Of a DNA stretch of 64,000 nt, positions 26,632 through 34,689 are shown one piece after another. Position numbers and translations under genes: made by a program. Every line of letters begins with the position of its first letter. Position 1 is the stretch's first letter. This DNA is from Xaviernesmea oryzae (GTDB lineage: Bacteria > Pseudomonadota > Alphaproteobacteria > Rhizobiales > Rhizobiaceae), in NCBI RefSeq assembly GCF_900177415.1, contig NZ_FXAF01000006.1:892001-956000 (forward strand). The letters run 5' to 3'. The notes beneath the pieces were generated by a model. It was given only the letters and a program-made list of their open reading frames with translations. It made no database searches and was not told where the DNA came from.

Positions 26632-26761
26632 CCTTGTCCTTCTCCGAATTGCAACTGAGAAATAGTCGGCAGCAGCTTCCGCCGCAAGCGTTTCCCCTTA
26701 GATAGAACTTGAGTTTTTTTGTGGCTTCGGCGAAGAACCCGCACCTTCAGGGATCATTCCG

Positions 26762-27691
26762 ATGCTGCCCAGCCAGTTTTCCTCCGGCGACGTGATCGCC
26801 GACCGCCGCGCCGACTATGCCCGCATGCTGGCGGAGGGAGGCGATTTCGCGGCCGCGGCCGAGCTGATGGAGCAGGCGCTGGAGATCGCGCCGTCATGGG
26901 CCGCCGGCTGGTTCCGGCTCGGCGAGTACAGGGAAAAAGCGCGCTTCGAAACCGCTGTGGACGCCTATCGCCGGACGCTCGACCTCGCGCCTGACGATGT
27001 CTTCGGTGCCCGATTGAAGCTCGCGCTGCTCGGCGCGGAAGAGGTACCGGACCAGCCGCCGAGCCGCTATGTCGAAGGTCTTTTCGACGATTACGCCGAC
27101 CGTTTCGATGCGGCGCTCGTCGAAAAGCTCGACTATTCCGTTCCGGGCAAGCTCGCCGCGCTCGTCGCGCCTTACGGGCCGTTCACGAACACCGTCGATC
27201 TCGGCTGCGGAACCGGACTTTTCGGCGCCGAGATCCGCGACCGGACGGGCCGCCTCGAAGGCTTCGACCTCTCCCTGAACATGCTGGCCAAGGCGGAGGC
27301 CAAGGGGCTCTACGATCATCTCGGCCAGTCCGACCTCAGCCTTTCCATGGAAGAATCCGGCCTCTTTTCGACCGGTCTCGCAAGACAGCGCGCCGATCTC
27401 GTCTCGGCGGCCGATGTGCTGATGTATCTCGGCTCGCTGGAAACCGTCTTCCCGCTCGTGCCGGAACTGCTGGCGCCCGCCGGCCTCTTCGCCTTTTCCG
27501 TCGAGGATGCGGGCGAGGGGGCGACATTCCTCCTCCGCGATTCCCTGCGTTACGCGCACTCGGAAGCCTATATCCGCGCGCTGCTTGCCCGCTACGGCCT
27601 CGATCTTCTGGACGTCCGGCGGACGGTCATTCGCCTGGATGCCGGCAAACCCGTCCACGGCATTCTGTTTCTGTCGCGAAAGCCCGGCTGA
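26762..27691 (+). CDS. TPR-containing SAM-dependent methyltransferase
   Basis: A 309-residue cytoplasmic protein. Residues about 10-85 form tetratricopeptide-like helices (GDFAAAAELMEQALEIAPSW, then ETAVDAYRRTLDLAPDD), and the rest is a class I methyltransferase with motif I VDLGCGTGLFG (from Val145), GFDLSLNMLAKA and a post-motif RADLVSAADVLMYLGSL. The substrate is unknown; related proteins are annotated only as methyltransferases. It is preceded by a promoter-sized gap and stands alone on the plus strand, divergent from the DUF6460 operon. Confidence 0.88.
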   Translation: MLPSQFSSGDVIADRRADYARMLAEGGDFAAAAELMEQALEIAPSWAAGWFRLGEYREKARFETAVDAYRRTLDLAPDDVFGARLKLALLGAEEVPDQPPSRYVEGLFDDYADRFDAALVEKLDYSVPGKLAALVAPYGPFTNTVDLGCGTGLFGAEIRDRTGRLEGFDLSLNMLAKAEAKGLYDHLGQSDLSLSMEESGLFSTGLARQRADLVSAADVLMYLGSLETVFPLVPELLAPAGLFAFSVEDAGEGATFLLRDSLRYAHSEAYIRALLARYGLDLLDVRRTVIRLDAGKPVHGILFLSRKPG

Positions 27692-27756
27692 CCGACCGTT
27701 TCTTGCTTTTTTCTTCGCCGCTCCGTCCCCGCTTGAACCGTCTTGATGACCGTTTT

Positions 27757-27769
27757 ATTGCAGTGCAAT
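27757..27769. promoter_or_regulatory. 13-bp palindrome upstream of the YitT gene
   Basis: ATTGCAGTGCAAT is a perfect inverted repeat (6-bp arms, one central base), 27 bp upstream of the YitT-family start codon. Its position suits an operator. The regulator is not identified. Confidence 0.45.
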
Positions 27770-27795
27770 ATCATCGAAGACAGATGGGGTGAGCG

Positions 27796-28449
27796 TTGGC
27801 TGGACAGCAGAAGCAGGTTCAGAGAAGAAGCCTTGGTTTCTACAGCATCGATCCGTCGCAGCATACGCTGCTGGAGGATGCGCAGGGCCTGTTCACCGGC
27901 GCCATGGTCGCGGCCCTCGGCTTCTACATGCTGAACAAGGTCGGGCTGCTGACCGGCGGCACGGCGGGCGTCGCCTTTCTCCTGCACTACGCTTTCGGCA
28001 TCTCGTTCGGCCTGCTGTTCTTCATCGTCAACCTGCCGTTCTATTACCTGTCGTTCCGGCGGCTCGGCTGGGCGTTTTCCCTGAAGACCTTCGTCGCCAT
28101 CGGCCTCGTCTCGGTGATCTCCGAGATCGAGAGCCGCTTCTTCCTGATCGATTACCTGCATCCGTTCTGGGCGGCGCTCCTCGGCGGCCTGCTTCTGGGT
28201 TACGGGCTGCTGGCGCTTTACCGCCACCGGGCATCGCTCGGCGGCGTCGGCATCCTGGCGATCTACATCCAGGATCGTTTCGGCATCCAGGCGGGCCTCA
28301 TCCAGCTCGCCTTCGACCTCGCCGTCATGGTCTGCGCCTTCGCGGTCGTCAGTCCCATGACGGTGATGTGGTCGGTCCTGGGGGCGGTGATGCTGAACCT
28401 CTTCCTCGCCATCAATCACCGCTCCGACCGCTATATCGTCGTGCGGTGA
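27796..28449 (+). CDS. YitT-family membrane protein
   Basis: A 217-residue inner-membrane protein with five or six helices (GLFTGAMVAALGFYMLNKVG, GTAGVAFLLHYAFGISFGLLF, FIVNLPFYYLSFRRLG, FWAALLGGLLLGYGLLALY, VMWSVLGAVMLNLFLAINH). LLTGGTAGVA and GRHRASLGGVGILA-like segments (here YRHRASLGGVGILA) are the YitT signature. It lacks the C-terminal DUF2179 domain found in the larger Bacillus forms. The start is TTG 27796 behind GGGGTGAGCG. Function unknown, possibly anion transport. Confidence 0.85.
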   Translation: MAGQQKQVQRRSLGFYSIDPSQHTLLEDAQGLFTGAMVAALGFYMLNKVGLLTGGTAGVAFLLHYAFGISFGLLFFIVNLPFYYLSFRRLGWAFSLKTFVAIGLVSVISEIESRFFLIDYLHPFWAALLGGLLLGYGLLALYRHRASLGGVGILAIYIQDRFGIQAGLIQLAFDLAVMVCAFAVVSPMTVMWSVLGAVMLNLFLAINHRSDRYIVVR

Positions 28450-28464
28450 TCGCGGCGGGAAGGA

Positions 28465-28926
28465 TCAGGCGGCCTTTGCCGGCTGGTCGACCGGATGCAT
28501 GGCGCGGAAGCCGACGCAGAGCCGGTTCCAGACGTTGATCACGCCGATCGCGACCGTGATCTTGACCATGTCCTCTTCCGTGAAATGCGCTCTCAGCGCC
28601 TCGTAGGCGCTGTTGGGAACATGGGTATCCGCAACGCGGGTGACCGCATCCACCCAGGTCAGCAGCGCGCGTTCCTTCTCGTCGTAGATCGGCGATTCTT
28701 CCCAGGCGCTCATCAGGTTGATCCACTGCTCGGAAAGCCCGTCGTGCCGGCTTTCCTTCACATGCATGTCGATGCAATAGGCGCAGTGGTTGATGATCGA
28801 GGCCCGGAGCTTGATCAGGTGGATGTGGCGCTTTTCCAGGCCGCAGCCCTGGACATAGTTTTCGAGATTCTTGACGGCGTTGTAGGCCTCCTGCGAGGCT
28901 TTGAAGAAATTCAAGCGGGGCTCCAT
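28465..28926 (-). CDS. AhpD-like carboxymuconolactone decarboxylase-family protein
   Basis: A 153-residue protein with the AhpD-type redox centre NHCAYCIDMH (CxxC followed by His three residues on) inside the helical domain, plus an N-terminal YNAVKNLENYVQGCGL segment and EERALLTWVDAVTRV-like helix. This motif gives alkylhydroperoxidase or disulfide reductase activity in relatives. It follows the Rrf2 gene by 25 bp on the same strand, so the two form an operon with a likely role in peroxide or electrophile response. Confidence 0.9.
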   Translation of the reverse strand: MEPRLNFFKASQEAYNAVKNLENYVQGCGLEKRHIHLIKLRASIINHCAYCIDMHVKESRHDGLSEQWINLMSAWEESPIYDEKERALLTWVDAVTRVADTHVPNSAYEALRAHFTEEDMVKITVAIGVINVWNRLCVGFRAMHPVDQPAKAA

Positions 28927-28951
28927 GGGTGGTCTCCTTCAGGTTATGGCC

Positions 28952-29452
28952 TCACCGGGCCGTCTTGCGTTCGTGGATTTCGAGGAAGGCGCAGCCGCGC
29001 GCGGCGATCCCGCCGTCGTCGGTAACCTCCAGGTCCGCCAGGATGTCGGCGATCGACACCTTGGCGAGTTCGGCGCGGTAGGCCCTTTCCGCCTTCAGCA
29101 TCGCCGCGTTGATGCCGCAGGGTTTTGCGAAATAGCGCCCGGGCAATGGGTTCGGCCCGCGCTGGCGGATTTCGGCGCAGCGGAAGGCAGGCGCCGGCCC
29201 TTCGACGGCCAGAACGATGTCGAGCAGAGTGATCTCCTCCGGCTTTTTCGCCAGCCGGTAGCCGCCCTTCGGCCCCGGCACGGTGTCCACCAGCCCGGCG
29301 CCCGAGAGCGCCTGCAGATGCTTCAGGAGATAGCTTGTCGAGACGCCGTGAAACTCCGCCAGCGCCGCGGCCGACAGCACGCCGCCTTCCGAAAGGCGCG
29401 AGAGCATGGTCACGCAGTGGATCGCCTGTTCGACGCCGTCGCCGAGTTTCAT
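28952..29452 (-). CDS. Rrf2-family transcription regulator
   Basis: A 166-residue winged-helix regulator: LSAAALAEFHGVSTSYLLKHL is the recognition helix region, and LVDTVPGPKGGYRLAKKPEEITLLDI is the Rrf2 wing. Three Cys lie in the C-terminal part (FRCAEI, AKPCGI, ARGCAF), but the first two are separated by 19 residues, unlike the tight cluster-binding spacing of IscR or NsrR, so iron-sulfur binding is doubtful. A perfect palindrome 30 bp upstream is a strong candidate operator. It is the first gene of a pair with the AhpD-like gene. Confidence 0.92.
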   Translation of the reverse strand: MKLGDGVEQAIHCVTMLSRLSEGGVLSAAALAEFHGVSTSYLLKHLQALSGAGLVDTVPGPKGGYRLAKKPEEITLLDIVLAVEGPAPAFRCAEIRQRGPNPLPGRYFAKPCGINAAMLKAERAYRAELAKVSIADILADLEVTDDGGIAARGCAFLEIHERKTAR

Positions 29453-29481
29453 GGCTCGTCTCCTACTATGGCTTGTCTCCT

Positions 29482-29506
29482 ATCATGGATAAAACATATC
29501 CATGAT
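29482..29506. promoter_or_regulatory. Perfect 25-bp palindrome: candidate Rrf2 operator
   Basis: ATCATGGATA (29482-29491) and TATCCATGAT (29497-29506) are exact inverted repeats around AAACA. The site lies between the divergent Rrf2 start (29452) and the helicase start (about 29564), so it may control both. Size and AT-rich centre fit Rrf2-family operators. Confidence 0.75.
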
Positions 29507-29563
29507 TCTGTGAGGCCGTCAAGCACCCTTCTTTTTCTTGCGGTTACGCTTATCTTGAGCGGC

Positions 29564-32113
29564 GTGGATATCGTCGAAACCCAGTCCTCCGGCCGAGATG
29601 CCGCGCTCCTGCCCCGGCCGTTCCAGACCTGGTTCGCCGAAAAGGGTTGGCAGCCGCGCGCCCACCAGCTCGAATTGCTCTCGCGGGCCACGGCCGGCGA
29701 GAACATGCTGCTGATCGCGCCGACCGGCGCCGGCAAGACGCTCGCCGGTTTCCTGCCCTCGCTCACCGATCTCACCCGCCGCGGCAAGATCCCGCCGGGC
29801 TCGGCCTTCACCGGCATCCACACGCTCTACGTCTCGCCCTTGAAAGCGCTGACGGTCGATATCGAGCGCAACCTGATGAAGCCGGTCACCGAGATGGGCC
29901 TGTCCGTCACCGTCGAGAACCGCACCGGCGATACGCCGCAGGCCAAGCGCCAGCGCCAGAGGCTCAATCCTCCCGACATCCTGCTGACCACGCCCGAGCA
30001 GGTGGCGCTCTTGCTCGCCAACAAGGAGGCCGAGCGCTTCTTCAAGGACCTGAAATACGTGGTCCTCGACGAGCTGCATTCGCTCGTCACCTCCAAGCGC
30101 GGCCACCTTCTCTCGCTCGATCTCGCCCGCATCCGCAGGCACGCGCCGCACGTGCGGACGATCGGCCTTTCGGCCACCGTCGCCGATCCCATGGACCTGC
30201 AGCGCTGGCTCGTCCCGCAAAGCCAAAGGGAAACAGGGCGCCCGGCCCCGCCCGCCGGCCTCGTGCATGTCACGGGCGGTGCCGCACCCGATATCGCCAT
30301 CATGAAGACGGACGACCGCATTCCCTGGTCAGGCCATGTTTCGACCTATGCGATGCCGGAGGTCTACGAGGAGATCAAGCGCCACAAGACGACGCTGATC
30401 TTCGTCAATACGCGGTTCCAGGCGGAGCTTCTGTTCCAGACGCTCTGGACGATCAACGAGGACAACCTGCCGATCGCGCTGCATCACGGTTCGCTCGATG
30501 CCGGCCAGCGCCGCAAGGTGGAGGCCGCCATGGCCGCCAACAGATTGCGCGCCATCGTCGCCACCTCGACGCTCGACATGGGCATCGACTGGGGCGACGT
30601 CGATCTCGTCGTGCATGTCGGCGCGCCGAAGGGGGCGTCGCGGCTCGCCCAGCGCATCGGCCGCTCGAACCATCGCATGGACGAGCCGTCCAAGGCGATC
30701 CTCGTTCCCGCCAACCGCTTCGAGGTCATGGAGTGCCAGGCGGCGCTCGATGCGAACTATCTCGGTGCGCAGGACACGCCGCCGGTCGGCGAAGGCGCGC
30801 TCGACGTGCTCGCCCAGCACGTGCTCGGCATGGCCTGCGCCGAACCTTTCGATCCGGTCGAGCTGTACGACGAGATCGTCTCGGCTTCGCCCTATGCCAA
30901 CCTCTCCTGGGAAATGTTCGAGCGCATCGTCGATTTCGTCGCGACCGGCGGTTACGCGCTGCGCTCCTACGAGCGTTACGCCAAGATCCGCAAGACGAAG
31001 GAGGGCCGCTGGCGCGTCTCCAACCCGCAGGTCGCGCAGCAATACCGCCTGAACCTCGGCACTATCGTCGAGGCGACCGAACTCAACGTCCGGCTGGTGC
31101 GACGCAACGCCAACGGCTCGCTCGGCCGTGGCGGCCCAGGTCGGGGAGGACTTTCGCTCGGCAAGGTCGAGGAATATTTCCTCGAACAGCTTGTTCAGGG
31201 CGATACCTTCCTCTTCGCCGGCAAGGTGCTGCGCTTCGAGGGCATCCGCGAGAACGAATGCCTCGTCTCCAACGCCTTCTCGCTCGACCCGAAAATCCCG
31301 GCTTACGCCGGCGGCAAGTTCCCGCTCACCACCTATCTGGCCGCCCAGGTCCGCTCCATGCTGGCCGATCCCGATCGCTGGTCCGTATTGCCCGATCAGG
31401 TGCGCGACTGGCTGAACATCCAGCGCGACCGCTCGATCGTGCCGAAGCAGGACGAGCTGCTGATCGAGACCTTCCCCCGCGGCAAACGTTTCTTCCTGAT
31501 CGCCTATTGTTTCGAGGGCAGGCTGGCGCACCAGACGCTCGGCATGCTGCTCACCAGAAGGCTGGACCGCATCGGCGCCCATCCGCTCGGCTTCGTCGCG
31601 ACGGATTACTCGCTCGCGATCTGGGGCCTCTCCGACATGGGCGCGATGATCGGATCGGGCCGTCTCAGCCTCTCCGACCTCTTCGACGAGGACATGCTGG
31701 GCGACGATCTCGAGGCCTGGCTGAACGAGAGCTACATGCTGAAGCGCACCTTCCGCAATTGCGCCGTGATTTCCGGCTTGATCGAGCGCCGCCATCCGGG
31801 CAAGGAGAAGACCGGAAGGCAGGTGACGGTGTCAACCGACCTGATCTACGACGTGCTGCGCACCCACGAGCCGGACCACGTGCTGCTGGAGGCGACCAGG
31901 CGGGATGCGGCATCCGGGCTTTTGGATATCGGCCGGTTAGGCGATATGCTGAAGCGAATCAGGGGGCACATCACCCACCGCGATCTCGACCGCGTTTCGC
32001 CGCTCGCCATCCCGATCATGCTGGAGATCGGCAAGGAGCCGGTGCCGGGCGAGGCGCAGGATGCGGTGCTGCAGGAAGCCGCCGAGGAACTGATCGCGGA
32101 GGCGCTTGGGTGA
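29564..32113 (+). CDS. Ligase-associated DEXH-box DNA helicase (Lhr-like)
   Basis: Superfamily 2 helicase of about 849 residues. Motifs: Walker A APTGAGKTLAGFLP, motif II LDELHS (a DExH variant), motif III GLSATV, and motifs V-VI ATSTLDMGIDWGDVDLVVHVG and QRIGRSNHRMDEPSKA. The winged-helix and Lhr C-terminal core follow (LGRGGPGRGGLSLGKVEEYF). The next gene is the PdeM-type phosphoesterase, the standard partner in 'ligase-associated DNA damage response' clusters, but no ATP-dependent ligase gene is in the window. I use GTG 29564 (MDIVETQSS) because conserved sequence starts about 14 residues later; the ribosome binding site is weak and the start is uncertain. Confidence 0.9.
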   Translation: MDIVETQSSGRDAALLPRPFQTWFAEKGWQPRAHQLELLSRATAGENMLLIAPTGAGKTLAGFLPSLTDLTRRGKIPPGSAFTGIHTLYVSPLKALTVDIERNLMKPVTEMGLSVTVENRTGDTPQAKRQRQRLNPPDILLTTPEQVALLLANKEAERFFKDLKYVVLDELHSLVTSKRGHLLSLDLARIRRHAPHVRTIGLSATVADPMDLQRWLVPQSQRETGRPAPPAGLVHVTGGAAPDIAIMKTDDRIPWSGHVSTYAMPEVYEEIKRHKTTLIFVNTRFQAELLFQTLWTINEDNLPIALHHGSLDAGQRRKVEAAMAANRLRAIVATSTLDMGIDWGDVDLVVHVGAPKGASRLAQRIGRSNHRMDEPSKAILVPANRFEVMECQAALDANYLGAQDTPPVGEGALDVLAQHVLGMACAEPFDPVELYDEIVSASPYANLSWEMFERIVDFVATGGYALRSYERYAKIRKTKEGRWRVSNPQVAQQYRLNLGTIVEATELNVRLVRRNANGSLGRGGPGRGGLSLGKVEEYFLEQLVQGDTFLFAGKVLRFEGIRENECLVSNAFSLDPKIPAYAGGKFPLTTYLAAQVRSMLADPDRWSVLPDQVRDWLNIQRDRSIVPKQDELLIETFPRGKRFFLIAYCFEGRLAHQTLGMLLTRRLDRIGAHPLGFVATDYSLAIWGLSDMGAMIGSGRLSLSDLFDEDMLGDDLEAWLNESYMLKRTFRNCAVISGLIERRHPGKEKTGRQVTVSTDLIYDVLRTHEPDHVLLEATRRDAASGLLDIGRLGDMLKRIRGHITHRDLDRVSPLAIPIMLEIGKEPVPGEAQDAVLQEAAEELIAEALG

Positions 32114-32158
32114 GACGCGGTGGGGCGAAGCCCGAGCGATCGATCCGGTGATCGGTTG

Positions 32159-32299
32159 CCCCTCACCCTAACCCTCTCCCCGCCGGTGGGAAGAGGGAAC
32201 GTGCCCTGTCCGGCCGTGGGTGGATTCGGATAGGGTGCGGCGAGTCTTCCTTCTCCCCGTCATGACGGAGAGAAGGTGCCCGGCAGGACGGATGAGGGG
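32159..32299. repeat. RIME-like composite palindrome, copy B
   Basis: Same organisation as copy A: CCCCTCACCC at the left end, a first palindrome around CCCTCTCCCCGCCGG, a spacer, then CCTTCTCCCCGTCATGACGG, TGCCCGGCAGGAC and the right end GGATGAGGGG. It fills the gap between the helicase and PdeM genes, so its transcript would fold strongly between these two partners. Confidence 0.8.
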
Positions 32300-32351
32300 C
32301 AGTCGCAAGGACGAAGGCGGCAGCCTCGAATATTGGGAAGAAACGAAGTTG

Positions 32352-33095
32352 ATGCACCGCCTCGGGCTCGCAGCCCGTTCGACAATGATGACCGGAGCCG
32401 CCACCGGCGCGGAAGAAATCGTCGTGAACGGCACCGTCGCCGTCTGCGATCCCATGGGCGGGCTCTATTTGCCGGAAAGCGGGCTGCTCGTCGTTTCCGA
32501 TCTGCATCTCGAAAAAGGCGCTGCCTTCGCCCGTCGCGGCATGATGCTGCCGCCCTATGACACGATCGCCACGCTCAACATCCTGTCCGCCGTCATCACC
32601 CGCTACGATCCGAAGATCGTGGTCTCCCTCGGCGACAATTTCCATGACCGCAAAGGTTCGGAGCATCTGCCGCAGGAGCTGCGCTCGCTGATAGGCGCCA
32701 TGGCGCGCGGCCGCGACTGGATCTGGATCAACGGCAACCACGACCCGGACGGCACCGTCGACCTGCCGGGAGCCTGCACCGACGAATTGTTTTACGGCGG
32801 CCTCGTCTTCCGCCATGAGCCGAGCCTGATTTCCGGCCCGAGGGGGAGCAAAGGCGAGATCGCCGGCCATCTTCATCCGGCCGCCACCGTCCGCCGCCGG
32901 GAAAAATCCGTCCGCCGTCCATGCTTCGCGAGCGACGGTTCGCGTCTTCTCATGCCGGCCTTCGGCGTGCTGGCAGGCGGCCTCGATCTTCGCCACCAGG
33001 CCATGCGCGGCCTCTTCGATCATGAGACGCTGGTCGCGCACCTGCTCGGCCGCGACCGCATCTATTCGGTGCGTTACGCCAATCTCATCGGCTGA
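32352..33095 (+). CDS. pdeM: Ligase-associated metallophosphoesterase PdeM
   Basis: A 247-residue calcineurin-like phosphoesterase. Metal-site motifs are all present: SDLHLEKG (DxH), GDNFHD, GNHDPDG (GNHD), the single His of FRHEP and GHLHPA (GHxH). Members are called 'ligase-associated DNA damage response endonuclease PdeM' for their position beside Lhr-type helicase and ligase genes. I start at ATG 32352 (MHRLGLAARS); MMTGAATG at 32385 is an alternative and an upstream start would run through the repeat element. It is 238 bp behind the helicase gene. Confidence 0.88.
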   Translation: MHRLGLAARSTMMTGAATGAEEIVVNGTVAVCDPMGGLYLPESGLLVVSDLHLEKGAAFARRGMMLPPYDTIATLNILSAVITRYDPKIVVSLGDNFHDRKGSEHLPQELRSLIGAMARGRDWIWINGNHDPDGTVDLPGACTDELFYGGLVFRHEPSLISGPRGSKGEIAGHLHPAATVRRREKSVRRPCFASDGSRLLMPAFGVLAGGLDLRHQAMRGLFDHETLVAHLLGRDRIYSVRYANLIG

Positions 33096-33151
33096 CCGGC
33101 GCGGATGCCGAAGGGGAGTGCCGTTTTCGGTTGGGCATCCCGCTCGAAACC

Positions 33152-33589
33152 TTACCGATAGACCAGAACCGGCGTCTTGGAATTGGCCAGCACCTTCATG
33201 GTGACGCTGCCCAGCATGAACGCCTTGAAACCGGAGCGGCCATGCGAGGCCATGGCGATCAGGTCGCAATTGTACTTGTCGGCCGCCTCGACGATCGTGC
33301 TTGCCGGATCGGTGCTTTCGAGCTTGACGGTTTCGCAGGCGACCATGCGCTGTTTCGCGGCCTCCCTGGCGCCGGAAAGAATGCCGTCTGCGGCCTCGTT
33401 GTTCTGACGGTCGTATTCCGCATAGGCGATTTCCATGCCGGTCGGATTGAGCGTGAAGACCTGCAGCGGCTCCATGACGACCAGCACCGTCGCTTCCGCG
33501 CCGGTTTCGTGTGCGAAATCCAGTGCCTTTTCGAGCGCCTGGGTGGAAAGCGGCGATCCGTCGATGGGGATGAGGATGTGTTTGTACAT
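33152..33589 (-). CDS. Universal stress protein (UspA family)
   Basis: A 145-residue cytoplasmic protein with the UspA fold: MYKHILIPIDGSPLSTQALE at the N-terminus and the ATP-binding motif MASHGRSGFKAFMLGSVT (G-2x-G-9x-G-S/T) near the C-terminus. Presence of the full motif suggests the nucleotide-binding class. GGAGGCGCAT precedes the ATG. A TTGA-N6-TCAA site 63 bp upstream suggests induction by an FNR/FixK-type regulator under low oxygen, as for other rhizobial Usp genes. Confidence 0.93.
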   Translation of the reverse strand: MYKHILIPIDGSPLSTQALEKALDFAHETGAEATVLVVMEPLQVFTLNPTGMEIAYAEYDRQNNEAADGILSGAREAAKQRMVACETVKLESTDPASTIVEAADKYNCDLIAMASHGRSGFKAFMLGSVTMKVLANSKTPVLVYR

Positions 33590-33651
33590 ATGCGCCTCCG
33601 TGATCTTGCAGCTTCAATCTAACAAGGAAACGCTCTAAGGTAGGCGCTTCA

Positions 33652-33665
33652 TTGACATTGCTCAA
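33652..33665 (-). promoter_or_regulatory. FNR/FixK-like box upstream of the universal stress gene
   Basis: Read on the minus strand the site is TTGAGCAATGTCAA: the TTGA-N6-TCAA core of FNR, FnrN and FixK sites is exact, while the flanking fifth bases are G rather than T/A. It overlaps the last codons of the upstream hydrolase gene and is centred about 69 bp from the start codon. Confidence 0.5.
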
Positions 33666-34609
33666 TTGTCCCGTGCCGGCGCCCAGGGGTTCTCTCCGTC
33701 CCGCAGCCACCTGAGAGTGTCCCGCCAGAAGCCGTTGGCATGGCGGGAGTGGAACAGGCTGAAATGCCCGATCGCCTCGAGATCGTAGTCCTGAGGTCTC
33801 AGCAGCACCTCCGTGCGGTCCGCGTTGCGGTAGTAGACGAGCGTCCGCCGGACTGCGGCGACGGTACCGATATCGTCGTCCGAGACGGCGACGGCCAGGA
33901 TCGGCGCCTTCACGGCCTCGAAGCGCCGCAACACGTCCTCCCGCTCGTTGGCGGGATGGGTCATCTCCATGCGGGCCCCCCGAAAGCTCCATTCGTTGGC
34001 GACGCCGGCCGGCAGGTCCTCCAGCCAGCCCAGCCGTCTTCCGGGAAAATAACCGTAGAGCGCCGTCAGCGCGGGCATCACCACATGCCATTTGTAGAAG
34101 AGGCGCAGCCGGTGTCCGGCGGCATAGTCCCGCCAATAGGCATATTGCGCGCCGACGGTCAGCATACGGTCGATCCGCCCCGCGCAAGGAGAAAGACCGG
34201 GCAGGTATCCGCCGATACTGTGGCCCACCACGCGGAGCGGCTGCCCGGGCCGGGATGTGGCCAGATGGCGCAGGGCCGCGTCGAAATCCTGCTCGCCCCA
34301 GTCCCGCCAGCGGTAGCGGCACCCCCTCAGCGTCTCCGGCCGCGAAAGGCCGATGCCGCGATAGTCGTAGGTGAGCACGTCGAACCCTTCCCGGGCGAGG
34401 AAGTCCGCGTAGTAATGGTAGTAGCGGGCAAGCACGCCGGTGGCGGGATTGATGACGATGCCGGCGGCCGGCTCGCCACGGGCCGGCCAGAAATGCCCGT
34501 TGAGCACCACCCCGTCGCGGCAGGTCAGGGAGACCGGCTCGCCGAGAGGTCGCGCCGCCGTCTTTGCCGGTTCCTGCGCCAAGCCGGCTGTATTCTCGTT
34601 GACCGCCAT
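33662..34609 (-). CDS. Alpha/beta-hydrolase
   Basis: A 315-residue cytoplasmic hydrolase without signal peptide. The nucleophile elbow is VVGHSIGGYLPG (GxSxG), after a strand with FDVLTYDYRGIGLSRP, and a likely catalytic His is in EAIGHFSLFH. This is the serine-aminopeptidase-like (Hydrolase_4) subfamily. An aromatic-rich middle (YAYWRDYAAGHRLRLFYKW) forms the cap. ATG 34609 is preceded by GGGAGGCGGCAC. It stands between the chloride channel and the universal stress gene on the same strand; substrate unknown. Confidence 0.85.
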   Translation of the reverse strand: MAVNENTAGLAQEPAKTAARPLGEPVSLTCRDGVVLNGHFWPARGEPAAGIVINPATGVLARYYHYYADFLAREGFDVLTYDYRGIGLSRPETLRGCRYRWRDWGEQDFDAALRHLATSRPGQPLRVVGHSIGGYLPGLSPCAGRIDRMLTVGAQYAYWRDYAAGHRLRLFYKWHVVMPALTALYGYFPGRRLGWLEDLPAGVANEWSFRGARMEMTHPANEREDVLRRFEAVKAPILAVAVSDDDIGTVAAVRRTLVYYRNADRTEVLLRPQDYDLEAIGHFSLFHSRHANGFWRDTLRWLRDGENPWAPARDN

Positions 34610-34689
34610 GTGCCGCCTCCCTCGTAAGCACACCATAGCCGCCGTCGTGTGCGGCGCAATAATCCGAAGGAAGGGGTTGTCGCGGCCGT

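Noticed and set aside
29647-32151. 834-codon open frame on the plus strand in a second frame of the helicase gene
   Set aside because: Arg/Ala/His-rich translation with no domain; the helicase frame holds all the motifs. A by-product of third-position GC bias.
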